In this document: positions 51,085 through 60,945 of the stretch, in pieces | Numbering within the stretch: the stretch's first letter is position 1 | Layout: every line of letters begins with the position of its first letter | Source of the DNA: Desulfovibrio sp. JY | GTDB taxonomy: Bacteria; Desulfobacterota; Desulfovibrionia; Desulfovibrionales; Desulfovibrionaceae | Length of the DNA stretch: 64,000 nucleotides | Assembly: GCA_021730285.1 (NCBI GenBank) | Contig: CP082962.1 | Coordinates: 1,054,001 to 1,118,000 of the forward strand | Reading direction: 5' to 3' | Notes under the pieces: generated by a model | What the model saw: only the letters and a program-made list of their open reading frames with translations | The model's database searches: none | Told to the model about the DNA's origin: nothing | Position numbers and translations under genes: made by a program

Positions 51085-54000
51085 TCAATCGTGGCCGCGC
51101 CCCGTATCCGGGGACCGGCGCGGCCAGGGCGCGAGCAGCATGGCGGCAAGCAGCGCCAGGACCACCCAGGCGACCTCGGCCACGGGCACGAGCCTGGCCA
51201 TGATCGCCTCGTCCCGGAAAACCAGTTCGGCCGGCCCGGACGCGCCCGGCGGCAGCGGGTAGGCATTGGCGAAGCCCAGGCCCCGGATGGGCGCGATGTC
51301 ATGGCCGCCCAGCTTGAGCCGCCAGCCCGGGTGAAAGGACTCCGCGAAAACGAGATAGCCGCCCTGCCCGGCTGGGATATCCACGGCGTAGCGGCCGGCA
51401 TTGAGGCGCCGGTACGGCGGGTCGCTTCCTGGCGGCGGCGCACTATTGCCTTTGACCAGTTCGATGCGGTCGCAGGCGGCCTCGGCCGGGCCGCCGATGG
51501 CCAGACGCGCCTTGCCGGCGGCGTCGGTGGTCACGGGAATATCCGCCACATCCAGCACGCCGTCGGCGGCAAAGGTCCGGCTGGAGCCGTCCGGCAGGGT
51601 GACGGCGTCCCCGGCCCGACCGACGAGGCGCAGATGGGCCGCATACGTTCCCGGGACCGGCGCGGTCAAATCGAAGACCGCCGGCAGCCGGGCCGCCGCG
51701 CCAAAAGACAACGTCGCCCCGCCCGGGACAGGCGTATCGGCCACCAGCCGCATGGGATGGTTGGGCGAATTGGCCTGGGAGGAAAGCTGGGCCTGACGCA
51801 TGGCGAAACGCGCGGTCACGGTCCTGGCCGGGCCCTTGATGACCCGGACCTCACGGCGACCGTAGACATCCTCCCAGCGACCGTCGGGTTTGCCCTCGAT
51901 GGCGAAAAGCGGAGTAAACGGCCCGCCGTCCACGGACACGGAAGCCCGCACGTAGGACGGCGCGGCCTTGTCGCCGAAAAGGCGCGGATAGGCTTCGAGG
52001 GTCAGGTCGGCCACGGGCGCGGGAAAGGCGGCGGTAAAGGTGACCGCGCCCGGCCTGTCGCCTTCCACGGCCACGGTGCCGCCGCCCTGGGGATCGCGCT
52101 TGTCCAGCCGGGCGTTTTCGGCCGTCATGGAAACGCCGGCCTGTGGGGCCAGCAGCGGCAGGGAAAGGCGCGGCTGCATGGGGGCGACAGGCCCCCGCAT
52201 CGCCTCCTCGGCCTCCACGGCCAGCCGCGTTTCCCCGGCCGCGGCCACCTGGCCCATGCGCGCTTTTGCCGCATCAAAGGCGTCCTCGGGCACGGCCAGC
52301 AGGCCGGAAACGACCACGCCCCGGCCGGGGACGTCGATGGTCAGGCCATGGGGCGGGCCGGGCTCGAAATCGGCCGTGCCGCAGTCGATCCAGTCGAGGC
52401 CCTTGCCGAGTATGCCGGCGTCGAGGTTGGCCACCGGCGCGCCGTCCAGACGGATGTCAGCCCGACCGGCAAAGGGTGCGGCCCCGGCCCGCACAAAGAG
52501 GCGCCAGGGGCCGTGGCCGACAAGAGAAAATTCCAGCCGGCCGGGGCCGTCGCTCACCTTGCCGCCGCCGTCGAGTTCCGCCCCGCCCAGGCGCGGGTCG
52601 TCGAGCACTTTGCCGGAAAGATTCCCGAACGTTCCCTCCAGCCGCGCGGCCGAGGCCGGCGCAAAGGCGTCGGCCGGCAGATACGGCAGGAGCAGTTCCG
52701 GCCAGGACCGGCCCAGCGCCGCTACTCCGGCAAGCTTGTCGTCAAGGCGCGCGACGTCCGCCTGGGTCAGGTCCGAACCGAAAAAGGCCAGTCGGCCGGA
52801 AAAATCCGGTTTGGCCGCCACGGATTCGGATAAAAGCAGCGGAAAGCCGCCGGCGGCCAACACGCCCTGCCCGGCCAGCCGCAGCCGGGGCAGAAAATCC
52901 GTATTGCGCAGGATGTCGAGCGGCGGTGCGGCAAACCCAGCGTCCGGGGCTAGGTCTGTCTGGGCGGCCACGAACGGAGCCAGGATGTTGCCGGGATCGA
53001 ACAGCGTCTCCGGGCCGCGCTTGGTGGTCGGCATCCAGCCGAAGGAGCCGTAGGACAGATAGGGCACGCCCGGGTCGAAAATCACGCGCCTGACCGCCGC
53101 CAGCCCCAGCAGCCGGCCGAAACGGTCGGTATAGGGCCAGGGCCGCATGAGCACGGTCAGCAGGAAGCGGCTGTAGGGCTCGCCGATAAAGGTCGGGCCC
53201 ATGACGGCGTCCTTGCCGAGCATGCCGAAATTGCGGGTGACGGCATCGGACGGCGGGGCGGGCACGTCGCCCGTGGGGCCGGCGATGGTCGGCCAGACCG
53301 TGATGCGGTAATCGGCCGGATCGTCGGTGAGCGCCCGGGAAAGCGTGCCTTCGGCCGGGGAAACCGGCTGGGGCATGAGCGCCATGGTCTGGGTGGTGGC
53401 GTTTTTGGGAATGGCCAGGGAGCCGTTCCAATAGGGCGCGAGGTAGACGGCCAGACAGGCGGCGGCGAAAAGCGCGGCCGCGCCGTCGACCACCCGGTTG
53501 CCGCGCCAGATGCTCCGGCGGCCGATGGCGGCCAGTCCCATGCCGACCAGAAGCGACAGCCCGGCGTAATAGAGCGGCAGCCAGCGGACCGGCCGGGCCA
53601 TGAGAAAAAACACCATGGGCACCCGGTGCAGGATGCGCTCGTAAAAGACCGCTCCGGCCAGGGTCTTGTGGCCGGTCATGAGAATAAAGCCCGAAAGCAG
53701 GCCCAGGGCGGCGAAATATTGGAGCCCCTTGTTCCGGTGCCGGTAGGCAAGGCCGGCCAGGGCCAGGAAAAGCAGACCAAAGGCCGCCGCCACCCAGACC
53801 GGGGAGTCCTTGAAATTGACCGGATAGGCGTATTCCGTGCCCATGCCGTAATTGTCGGTATGCCCGATCATGGCCTGGCGCGGCGGGGTGGAGAAATGGC
53901 GGTAGATGCCTTCGTAATTGGCGCGCAGATCGCTGTCGCCCTGGTGATACTTGATGCTCCCCCCCTGGGACATGGACAGGGCGGCGGGCACGAGCCAGTG

Positions 54001-54705
54001 GATATGCAGGGCCAGGATCGCCAGCCCGGCCACGACGAATACGAGCAACGGCCTGGCGGATCGCCTGGCGACGACCTGGGCCAGGGTGAAAAGCCCGGTG
54101 AAGGCGCCGTAAAAGACGATGCCGAAGGCCGAGGCCGAGCACACCAGCGCGCCGAGCAGGCCGGAGGCCAGGGAATAGCCGAACAACCGCCGGCGAGAGA
54201 GGCTGTCCACAGCCCGCTGCAAAAGCAACAGCACCCAGGGCAAAAGGGCCAGGGCGAACCCGGTCTCCTCGATATGGCCGCTGACCGCCAGGGAATACTG
54301 GCGGGGATTGAAGGCATAGAGCAGCGCCGCCGCAAGACCGGGCCAAAAGCCGAGCCCCAGCGCCCGGGCCAGGGCAAGAATGCCGCCACCGCCGATGACG
54401 GCGTAGACCGGCCCTTGCCATTTGGCGATCAGCGGTCCGCCAAGGGGCGCAATGCCGTCGCGCATGAGGCAGTCGAACCAGCGGGTAATGCCGCTCATCG
54501 CCCCGGCGCTGCCGAGGTCGTAATGGGGATTCCAGGCGTGCTTGGAGATGGCGCCATAGCGCTCGATCTCCTGGGGATAGGGAGGGATGGAGTTATCCCA
54601 GTTCTCGTAGACCTGGCCCGGAGCCACGAGGACGCCCCGCCAGGACAGCAGGGCGAAAAGCGCCACCAGGGCCACTGCGGCGAAAAACGCCCCACGCCGC
54701 GTCAC
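51085..54705 (-). CDS. Giant membrane GT-C glycosyltransferase, AftD-like
   Basis: The 1,206-residue protein has an N-terminal membrane part of about ten or more helices (residues 1-about 440, for example AALVAL-type segments, LPWVLLLLQRAV, LLVFVVAGLAILALHIHWLVP) with acidic residues in the first external loop (YENWDNSIPPYP) as in GT-C enzymes. A large periplasmic part of beta-rich, carbohydrate-binding-like segments (about 640-1,160) follows, and one last helix (VAEVAWVVLALLAAMLLAPW). This plan matches arabinofuranosyltransferase AftD. It uses a polyprenyl-phosphate sugar as donor. GTG start with GGAGGAG. Neighbouring UbiA and DprE2-like genes make arabinose the likely sugar; direct sequence match to AftD is not proven. 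Confidence 0.75.
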   Translation of the reverse strand: MTRRGAFFAAVALVALFALLSWRGVLVAPGQVYENWDNSIPPYPQEIERYGAISKHAWNPHYDLGSAGAMSGITRWFDCLMRDGIAPLGGPLIAKWQGPVYAVIGGGGILALARALGLGFWPGLAAALLYAFNPRQYSLAVSGHIEETGFALALLPWVLLLLQRAVDSLSRRRLFGYSLASGLLGALVCSASAFGIVFYGAFTGLFTLAQVVARRSARPLLVFVVAGLAILALHIHWLVPAALSMSQGGSIKYHQGDSDLRANYEGIYRHFSTPPRQAMIGHTDNYGMGTEYAYPVNFKDSPVWVAAAFGLLFLALAGLAYRHRNKGLQYFAALGLLSGFILMTGHKTLAGAVFYERILHRVPMVFFLMARPVRWLPLYYAGLSLLVGMGLAAIGRRSIWRGNRVVDGAAALFAAACLAVYLAPYWNGSLAIPKNATTQTMALMPQPVSPAEGTLSRALTDDPADYRITVWPTIAGPTGDVPAPPSDAVTRNFGMLGKDAVMGPTFIGEPYSRFLLTVLMRPWPYTDRFGRLLGLAAVRRVIFDPGVPYLSYGSFGWMPTTKRGPETLFDPGNILAPFVAAQTDLAPDAGFAAPPLDILRNTDFLPRLRLAGQGVLAAGGFPLLLSESVAAKPDFSGRLAFFGSDLTQADVARLDDKLAGVAALGRSWPELLLPYLPADAFAPASAARLEGTFGNLSGKVLDDPRLGGAELDGGGKVSDGPGRLEFSLVGHGPWRLFVRAGAAPFAGRADIRLDGAPVANLDAGILGKGLDWIDCGTADFEPGPPHGLTIDVPGRGVVVSGLLAVPEDAFDAAKARMGQVAAAGETRLAVEAEEAMRGPVAPMQPRLSLPLLAPQAGVSMTAENARLDKRDPQGGGTVAVEGDRPGAVTFTAAFPAPVADLTLEAYPRLFGDKAAPSYVRASVSVDGGPFTPLFAIEGKPDGRWEDVYGRREVRVIKGPARTVTARFAMRQAQLSSQANSPNHPMRLVADTPVPGGATLSFGAAARLPAVFDLTAPVPGTYAAHLRLVGRAGDAVTLPDGSSRTFAADGVLDVADIPVTTDAAGKARLAIGGPAEAACDRIELVKGNSAPPPGSDPPYRRLNAGRYAVDIPAGQGGYLVFAESFHPGWRLKLGGHDIAPIRGLGFANAYPLPPGASGPAELVFRDEAIMARLVPVAEVAWVVLALLAAMLLAPWPRRSPDTGRGHD

Positions 54706-54769
54706 AGCGCTCCTCCAGGCCGGGCCAGGAGCCGGCGGACGAGGCTGCGCGGCCAGGGACAGGACGGGA

Positions 54770-56071
54770 TCACGAATTGGGCGGACACGGCGGCCCGAGA
54801 AATTCGCTGGTATAGACAGCGGTTTCCTTTTTCATGATCTCCCGCCAGTCGTATTCGCGCACCACCAGCTCTCGACCGGCCCGGCCGAGATGCGCGGCCA
54901 GGGCCTTGTCCTTTATCAGACGCAAAAACGCCCGGGCAAAGCCGTCGACATCGCCGCTTTGGGCAATGAGCGCGTTTTCGCCGTCGCGGGCGATCTCGCC
55001 GATGGCCTTGAGCTTCGTCACCACCACGGGCTTGCCGCAGCCCCAATACTCGAAGAGCTTGAACGACAGATAATGGTCGTGGTTGAGGGTGGCGCGAAGG
55101 GTCATAGCCCCGATGTCACAGGCACAAAGCACCGCCGGCACGTCGTTGTGGGGAATCCAGCCGGGCAGGACCACGTTGTCCGCAAGTCCCAGCTTCTCGA
55201 TCAGCGGCCGGCACACCGTATCGAAATACGGGCTGCCGCCGCCGAGAATAAGCAGGCGCGCCTCCGGGTACTCGGCCACAACCTTGGCCAGGGCTTCGAG
55301 CAGGATGTCCACGCCGTCGTCATTTTTGATGTCGCCGTGAAAGACCAGTACCGGGGCGTCCTCGGGAATGCCGAGGCGGGCGCGCACGCCGGTGGTGTCG
55401 CAGTCGGGGCGAAAGGTCTCGGAATCGGTGCCGTCGGGCACGACATGAATCTTCGCCGCCGGCAGGCCCTGGACGCGCACCAGATGTTCCTTGAGCTGGT
55501 TGCTGACCACGAAGACGTGATGGGCCTTGCGCAGCACGAAATTTTCCAGCCAGACAAGGGGCTTGCTGAGTAGCGGCATGTCCGTGCGGGCGATATCGGA
55601 ATAAAAGTCGGTGAAATCGACGAACACCGGCCGGCGAATCAGCCCGCCCGCGATGATGGCGGCCAGTCCGGCCAGGGGATTCCAGGCGTGCAGGGCGGCG
55701 AAGCCCCGGTGGAAGGAACGCCGATACCAAAGTTCGAGAATAACGATGGAGAGAATAGAAGCGACGAAATGCCAGATGCGCACCGGCAGCCGCCACGTGG
55801 AATAGAGATGCCTGGCCCAGCCCGGAAACTGGTTCATCCAGATCCATTCCACGAAATAGGAATGGCGCGAGGCAAGATCCTTGCTTGGCGAAACCATATT
55901 GACCATGACCCGCTTCTCGGTGATCAGGGCCTTGGCCAGCCAGTACATACGGAGATTGGCCCGGGACACGGGCGGGATGGTGGTTTCGACCAGGATGCCC
56001 ACCTTGGGGCGGCTGTCCAGATCGAACCCGGGTGGCACCTGTGTGAGGTGTTTTTTCTTGGAGAAAAGCAT
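54770..56071 (-). CDS. Glycosyltransferase family 4 protein
   Basis: The 433-residue GT-B protein has PKVGILVETTIPPVSRANLR at the start of its N-terminal fold, VFVVSNQLKEHLVRVQGLP, VLVFHGDIKNDDGVDILLEA (donor domain start, about residue 255) and LSFKLFEYWGCGKPVVVTKL with the conserved acidic/Gly region of GT4. A hydrophobic stretch around FVASILSIVILELWY (about residue 107) may associate with the membrane. The ATG at 56071 with GGAG was chosen; the open frame continues upstream to 56833 but runs antisense-like through the next gene and is a shadow. Confidence 0.9.
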   Translation of the reverse strand: MLFSKKKHLTQVPPGFDLDSRPKVGILVETTIPPVSRANLRMYWLAKALITEKRVMVNMVSPSKDLASRHSYFVEWIWMNQFPGWARHLYSTWRLPVRIWHFVASILSIVILELWYRRSFHRGFAALHAWNPLAGLAAIIAGGLIRRPVFVDFTDFYSDIARTDMPLLSKPLVWLENFVLRKAHHVFVVSNQLKEHLVRVQGLPAAKIHVVPDGTDSETFRPDCDTTGVRARLGIPEDAPVLVFHGDIKNDDGVDILLEALAKVVAEYPEARLLILGGGSPYFDTVCRPLIEKLGLADNVVLPGWIPHNDVPAVLCACDIGAMTLRATLNHDHYLSFKLFEYWGCGKPVVVTKLKAIGEIARDGENALIAQSGDVDGFARAFLRLIKDKALAAHLGRAGRELVVREYDWREIMKKETAVYTSEFLGPPCPPNS

Positions 56072-56106
56072 GCGCTCCGCCAAAACCGGCGTTGTTTCGC
56101 GGTTTA

Positions 56107-57006
56107 TTATGTGTTTTTGCGCCCGATGGCAAAGCGCTCCATGCACTGTTCCCCGCCCTTTCGCGCCACCACCAGCAGATTCCCACCGCCAAGCAGCCGC
56201 TCCAGCCGCAGCCCCCCGGCCGCGCCCTTGATCAGATGCGCCAAAGGCGAGGCGTAATGCACCCCGCGCACGAAGCGGTGCGGCGCGGCCATGCCCTCGA
56301 TGGTGCACACCAGGGGTGACAGCCCCGCCCGTGTGACGAGCAGCGCCAGGGACCTGGTGGAGAAAAGGTATAGGTGGCCAGGAAAATAGGAGAAGCCGAA
56401 TTCGCCGCCGGCAACCATGCCGGAGAGCAGGTTGAGCAGGTTGGACTGCCGGGGGACTTCGACATAAAGCAGCCCCCCCGGCCGCAGCAGGCGCGCGGCC
56501 TGGACAAGTGCCCCGCCGGGATCGGGCATGTGCTCCAGGACGTGGTTCATGTGCACGCAGCCAAACCCCGACCCGGGCGCCGAAAGCTCCACCATCTCCC
56601 CCACGTGCACCGGCACGCCCAGGCGCGCGGACACCATGTCCGCGGCAACCGGCGCGATGTCGAGCCCCTGGCAGAGGAGTCCCCGCTGCCGGGCCGCCTC
56701 CAGGAACATGCCGCGCCCCACGCCCACTTCCAGCACCGGGGCAAGGCCCTCCCCGCCGGCCAGCCGCTCCAGGCGCTCCAGGCGGGCGGCAAAAAGCCGC
56801 TCCTGGCAGGCCAGCACCCGCGTCGGATAGCACGTCTCGTAATAGTCCCGGGCATACAGGGCCGCAAGCGCCTCAGGCGTCGGCAGGGGAGCCTGGAATT
56901 TCAGGCCGCAGGCACGGCAGCGGCGCAGGCGCACCTGTGCGTCGGCATAATAAGCTGTCGTGTCGTGCGCGCCGCAGACAGGACAGGAAATGGACGCATC
57001 AGACAT
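56107..57006 (-). CDS. Zinc-ribbon class I methyltransferase
   Basis: The 299-residue protein starts with a zinc-binding pair (CPVCGAHDT, CRACGLKFQ) followed by a methyltransferase core: VLEVGVGRGMFLEAARQRG, GLDIAP, CVHMNHVLEHMPDP and LLRPGGLLYVEVPR. This is the layout of sugar-modifying methyltransferases found in polysaccharide clusters (type with C-methyltransferase-like N-terminus). It lies 39 bases after a related methyltransferase gene. ATG 57006 is preferred over a TTG at 57018. Likely target: a sugar or nucleotide sugar of the glycan. Confidence 0.87.
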   Translation of the reverse strand: MSDASISCPVCGAHDTTAYYADAQVRLRRCRACGLKFQAPLPTPEALAALYARDYYETCYPTRVLACQERLFAARLERLERLAGGEGLAPVLEVGVGRGMFLEAARQRGLLCQGLDIAPVAADMVSARLGVPVHVGEMVELSAPGSGFGCVHMNHVLEHMPDPGGALVQAARLLRPGGLLYVEVPRQSNLLNLLSGMVAGGEFGFSYFPGHLYLFSTRSLALLVTRAGLSPLVCTIEGMAAPHRFVRGVHYASPLAHLIKGAAGGLRLERLLGGGNLLVVARKGGEQCMERFAIGRKNT

Positions 57007-57045
57007 GGACGTCTCCAAACCGGCTTGCAGGCATGGCGATCTCCC

Positions 57046-58041
57046 TCATGCGGTTTTGCGCCCCACGGCGCAAAGCAAAAGCCCCTTGCCGGCGGCGTCG
57101 CCTGCGGCGACAAGGGGCCAGCTGGCCAACGTGGCCGCGCGCGTGGCGAAATCCACCATGGGAAACGCCCGGGCCAAGAGCCCACCGCGCTCCAGGTGCA
57201 TGGAAGCGGTCAGGGAAGCGGCGGTATCCTGATTGCGACGGCGGCGCAGCCAACCCAGCGCGCCGCTTTTGCGCGCCAGGGACATCAAGGTGAAAAGCCA
57301 GGGATTGGGCTGGGACCACGGTCGGGTAAACGTCTCTAGTCGCAGGGCCTCCAGGCCGCAACGCGAAAAAAGCGCGCGGGCGGAGCGACGCGTGAAAAAA
57401 CTGATATGTTCCGGGGGGCGGATCATATTGTAGGCGGTGCCGAAAAGATCGAAGAGCATGGTGTCGAGCCCCGGGGTCTCGATGCAGACCACCCCGCCCG
57501 GGGCGAGATAGCGTTTCACGGCGTCGAGGAACGCCACCGGATCGACGATGTGCTCGATGATGTGGGAGAGGATGACCGCGTCGAAGGCGCCTTCCTCGGC
57601 GGCCGGGGGAAAAGCGCCCGGATGGACGGTTAGACCGTAGTGCCGGGCGGCGAACTCCCGGGCCGTGTCGCAGACGTCGGCGCCGACCACAGCATAGCCG
57701 TGCTGCTTGAGCCCGTACAACAGATCGCCCCGCTGACATCCGATTTCCAGGATGCGGCGCGGCGCGGGATGGGCGCTTTCGATGCGACGCTTCCACTCCC
57801 CGGCCAGGCGGGCGGCGCGGCCGGGCGGCGTGGGCTCGGGCGTCAGATTGTAGTCTTCCTGCTCGTTGTAAAACGCAGCCAGCTCTTCTGGCGTCGGGCG
57901 CGGCACGGCAAAGGCAAAGCCGCAGGCCGGACAGGAAAAAAGGCCGAACCGGGCATCCACCCGGCCGTACGGGCGCGTGTCGACGCCGCCGCACAGCGGA
58001 CAGGCGCGGTCCGCGGCGGAAAGCGCGTCGAACTCAGGCAT
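57046..58041 (-). CDS. Zinc-ribbon class I methyltransferase (paralogue)
   Basis: The 331-residue protein again has an N-terminal zinc ribbon (CPLCGGVDT, CPACGFAFA) and a methyltransferase core: ILEIGCQRGDLLYGLKQHG, VVGADVCDTA, AVILSHIIEHIVDP and YLAPGGVVCIETPG. Its order and motifs parallel the gene downstream, pointing to a tandem pair with different substrates. It overlaps the glycosyltransferase gene upstream by 8 bases. A C-terminal hydrophobic segment (TLASWPLVAAGDAAGKGLLL) may be structural. Confidence 0.87.
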   Translation of the reverse strand: MPEFDALSAADRACPLCGGVDTRPYGRVDARFGLFSCPACGFAFAVPRPTPEELAAFYNEQEDYNLTPEPTPPGRAARLAGEWKRRIESAHPAPRRILEIGCQRGDLLYGLKQHGYAVVGADVCDTAREFAARHYGLTVHPGAFPPAAEEGAFDAVILSHIIEHIVDPVAFLDAVKRYLAPGGVVCIETPGLDTMLFDLFGTAYNMIRPPEHISFFTRRSARALFSRCGLEALRLETFTRPWSQPNPWLFTLMSLARKSGALGWLRRRRNQDTAASLTASMHLERGGLLARAFPMVDFATRAATLASWPLVAAGDAAGKGLLLCAVGRKTA

Positions 58042-59290
58042 CAGCCCCTCCGAACCGAATTGTCGTATCGAAATCCATGGCGGCCAGCGTCCGGCCGTAG
58101 ATGTTCTCCCACAGGTTCTCCCTGGATGCCGCCACCACGCGCCGTCGCATGGTGAAATAGGCCGCGTCATCGCTCAGAAGCCGCACACAGGCCCTTGCCA
58201 GCTCCCCGGCATCGTAAGGGATGACCGCGCCAAGATCTCCCTCGCGCACTTCCCGGTGCGAGGGCGGCACCTCGGTGGTGATCACGGGCAGGCCATAACC
58301 GATGGCCTCGCGGATCTTCATGACGTCCCCGAACCGCTTCACGCTCTGGGGCATGGGCTTGTAGGGCGCAAGGCTTATGGACGCGGTGCGGGCGGCCGCG
58401 ATGATGGCAGCCCGGTCCGTGACATAGCCGCGCCAGACGATGGCCCGGGAAACGCCCAACGCGTCGGCCCGGGCCTTGAGCGCCTCCAGGTCCGGGCCGA
58501 AACCGAAAATATCCACCACCACGTCGGGCAACGCCGCCAGAATCGCGGGCAGGGCCTCCACAATAAGCTCCACACCGTTTTCCTGACAGATGCCGCCACA
58601 ATAGAACATCCGCCGCCGGTCCACCTGCTCGTCCGGAACGATGGTCACGCCATCAGGAATGAACCCGTAGGGCACCCACAGCTCCCGGCCCAGGCGCGAC
58701 ATGTCATAGCCAAGGATATCGCGGCGGGCATCGCTGATGGCATAGGTGAAATTCCAAATCCAGTCCGACTGGCGGCAGGCGGTCCGGTCGAGCCAGATAT
58801 AGAAATCGTTGAGGAACTTGTTTTCAAACTTCCAGGGAGACCAGTCCGAGATGTAATAGGCACTCTCCCGGACCCGCCCCTGACGCTTGAGCAGGCCGCC
58901 GCACAGGGCGAGCAGGGATTCCACGCCGATAAAGAGGTCATACGGCCCGAGCCCCTTGGAGGCGGCCCAAAAACAGGCCAGCATATCGCGGACCTTGAGC
59001 CGGAAATAGGTCTTCGGCTTGGCCGTTTTCGGCGGCACGGCCAAAGGCGCGGTCAACCAGTCCGACCAGCAGCGCATGCCCCGCGATTTTCCCGCTTCGA
59101 AAAGCGTCATCTGGGGCCTATTGAGCATGCCGGGACGCGGCAGGGACAATTCCAGAAACGTCAGCCTGTCCGTTCGCTGGCGGAAAAACTCCAGCAGGGG
59201 CCACGCCGGCGAGTTATGGCGCACCCGCTCGCCCGAGGCGTCGGTAATGTCGGAAATGGTGGCGATAAGAACCGACTCAAGCCGCTTCAT
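58034..59290 (-). CDS. Glycosyltransferase family 4 protein
   Basis: The 418-residue protein has a GT-B fold with MFYCGGICQENGVELIVEAL at the start of the donor domain (about residue 225), VVDIFGFGPDLEALKA, ISLAPYKPMPQSVKRFGDVM and KIREAIGYGLPVITTEVPPS. The last takes the place of the E-X7-E loop of GT4. It starts at ATG 59290 inside the end of the membrane protein gene upstream (14-base overlap). It should transfer a sugar in the cytoplasm during glycan assembly. Substrate unknown. Confidence 0.88.
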   Translation of the reverse strand: MKRLESVLIATISDITDASGERVRHNSPAWPLLEFFRQRTDRLTFLELSLPRPGMLNRPQMTLFEAGKSRGMRCWSDWLTAPLAVPPKTAKPKTYFRLKVRDMLACFWAASKGLGPYDLFIGVESLLALCGGLLKRQGRVRESAYYISDWSPWKFENKFLNDFYIWLDRTACRQSDWIWNFTYAISDARRDILGYDMSRLGRELWVPYGFIPDGVTIVPDEQVDRRRMFYCGGICQENGVELIVEALPAILAALPDVVVDIFGFGPDLEALKARADALGVSRAIVWRGYVTDRAAIIAAARTASISLAPYKPMPQSVKRFGDVMKIREAIGYGLPVITTEVPPSHREVREGDLGAVIPYDAGELARACVRLLSDDAAYFTMRRRVVAASRENLWENIYGRTLAAMDFDTTIRFGGADA

Positions 59291-60803
59291 GACCGTCCAT
59301 CCCCTCCCGGACCAGCACCACGTAGTGCTCGCGGCGGAAGGCCTCCACAAAGCCCGGGATGTCCAGTTCCTCCAGGGTCACGAACTTGGTGCTGACCAGA
59401 AAGTGGGTCAGGCCGTACTTGTCCGCGATCTCGCGCAGGGGCTTTTTGAGAAGCGGCCAGTAGTCCACCAGCTCGTAGACGCCGACGGAATTGTCCGAGA
59501 GCAGCGCCTTGCCGTTCGTGAGGAAATACGTCACCGCGTCGGCCAGCCCGTGGGGCAGGCAGGCGATGCGCACCTCGCCGGAAAAGGCGTTTAAGTGGTC
59601 GAGCACGGCCCACAAGGCCGGGGTGACGGACTTGTCCGGGTTATCGACCACGAGCTTGATCTGGAAAAAGAGGATCACGGCCAGGCAGCCCGCGCCAACG
59701 ATCCAGGGAGCCGCCTTGACGATGCCCCAGACGGCCGGATCGGCGGCGAACTTGAGCACCACGGCGGCGGCGGCAGCGGCGGCCGCGCCTGTCGCGTACT
59801 CGAGGTAGCGCTGGCCCTCGCCCAGAAAGCGCATATACTTGGTATTAAAGAGGATGCCGAGCACGAACAGGATGACCGACCATTTGACGGCCACGGAAAA
59901 CCAGGGTGAGACCCCGGCCATGGCCCCGTAGTCGGACAGGAAAAGAGCGGCGAAGGCGTAGATGGCCCAGGGATTGACGGCCAGAAACGGCAGGACCGGG
60001 ATCTTCCAGATCATGTATTCGATGCGGCGCACGAAGTCGGTGTGCTTTTTCTCCCTGGTCGGGTTGCCGCGAATCTGGTGGGCCAGCCGGTTGTGGATGT
60101 TGTACATCCAGAAGGCGATCATGAGCAGCTGGCCGCGCAGGTACTTGAGATAGGCCCCCCGGAAGGCGAAGATGGAAAAGAGCACGCCGACGAGGAACAC
60201 CAGCAGGTAGCGGGCGGTGTTGTCGATGATGGTGAAGCCGATGAGCCCGAAAAAGAGCACCTGCACGGCCATGCGGTGGGTGAAGGTGAGCAGCGTCACC
60301 CCGGCCACGCCGAGGATGAAAGTCCAGACGTTCGGGTGCAGGGCGTAGGCCTGGACACTGAGCATGGCCCACAGGAAAATGAGGCTGCCCGGGGTGCGAA
60401 GGCTCAGGTTGCTGGCCTCAAGCGGCACAACCGGGGTCAGCATGTAGAAAATCTGGGCCATATGGCCGCCGATGGGCGCGCCGGTGACGGCATAGCCCAG
60501 GCCGTAGACGGTGAGGCTTTGCAGCACGTCGAAGGCCGGGGAGATGAGCCCCTGGTTGCGGTCGAGCCACTTTTTCGTAAAGCGCGAGCAGACGAAGGGC
60601 AGAAACGGCGGGTTGTCGACCGAGCCCGGCACGATGTATTTTTCCGGCACGCTGTCCGGATAGCGGCCGTGGCGGCGGATGGCGTCGGCCAGAAGCGCGA
60701 AGCGCCAAGTGTCGATGCCGAAGTAGCGGTTTATGAGACGCGGCCAGACTTCGAGGGCGAATCCGGCCAGGGCGATGGCGACGGCCAGCAGCATATCGGT
60801 CAT
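59277..60803 (-). CDS. Multi-spanning membrane protein, probable GT-C-type
   Basis: The 508-residue protein has about ten transmembrane helices (for example MLLAVAIALAGFALEVWP, FILGVAGVTLLTFTHR, YLLVFLVGVLFSIFAF, WSVILFVLGILFNT, IVGAGCLAVILFFQIKLV) and a first loop NRYFGIDTWRFALLADAIRR with an Asp, as in lipid-linked sugar transferases and Wzy-like polymerases. The C-terminal 100 residues form a soluble domain (VRIACLPHGLADAVTYFL). No exact family was recognised. ATG 60803 has CAGGAAT upstream. Position in the operon supports a role in glycan polymerisation or transfer. Confidence 0.75.
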   Translation of the reverse strand: MTDMLLAVAIALAGFALEVWPRLINRYFGIDTWRFALLADAIRRHGRYPDSVPEKYIVPGSVDNPPFLPFVCSRFTKKWLDRNQGLISPAFDVLQSLTVYGLGYAVTGAPIGGHMAQIFYMLTPVVPLEASNLSLRTPGSLIFLWAMLSVQAYALHPNVWTFILGVAGVTLLTFTHRMAVQVLFFGLIGFTIIDNTARYLLVFLVGVLFSIFAFRGAYLKYLRGQLLMIAFWMYNIHNRLAHQIRGNPTREKKHTDFVRRIEYMIWKIPVLPFLAVNPWAIYAFAALFLSDYGAMAGVSPWFSVAVKWSVILFVLGILFNTKYMRFLGEGQRYLEYATGAAAAAAAAVVLKFAADPAVWGIVKAAPWIVGAGCLAVILFFQIKLVVDNPDKSVTPALWAVLDHLNAFSGEVRIACLPHGLADAVTYFLTNGKALLSDNSVGVYELVDYWPLLKKPLREIADKYGLTHFLVSTKFVTLEELDIPGFVEAFRREHYVVLVREGMDGHEAA

Positions 60804-60945
60804 GTGGCGTATTCCTGGGTTTGTAACGCCCCGCCGACCGCGGGACAAAGCACGGCCCTCCGGGACGTCATGCCCCGGCGGACGCTTGGCAACGCTCCTT
60901 ACCGTCGGAGACGAATTTCCTCAAGCACAAGCCTCTCCCCCATAA

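Noticed and set aside
54770-56833. A 687-residue open frame on the minus strand
   Set aside because: Residues before the ATG at 56071 overlap the zinc-ribbon methyltransferase in another frame and have no recognisable motifs. Only the last 433 residues form a glycosyltransferase.
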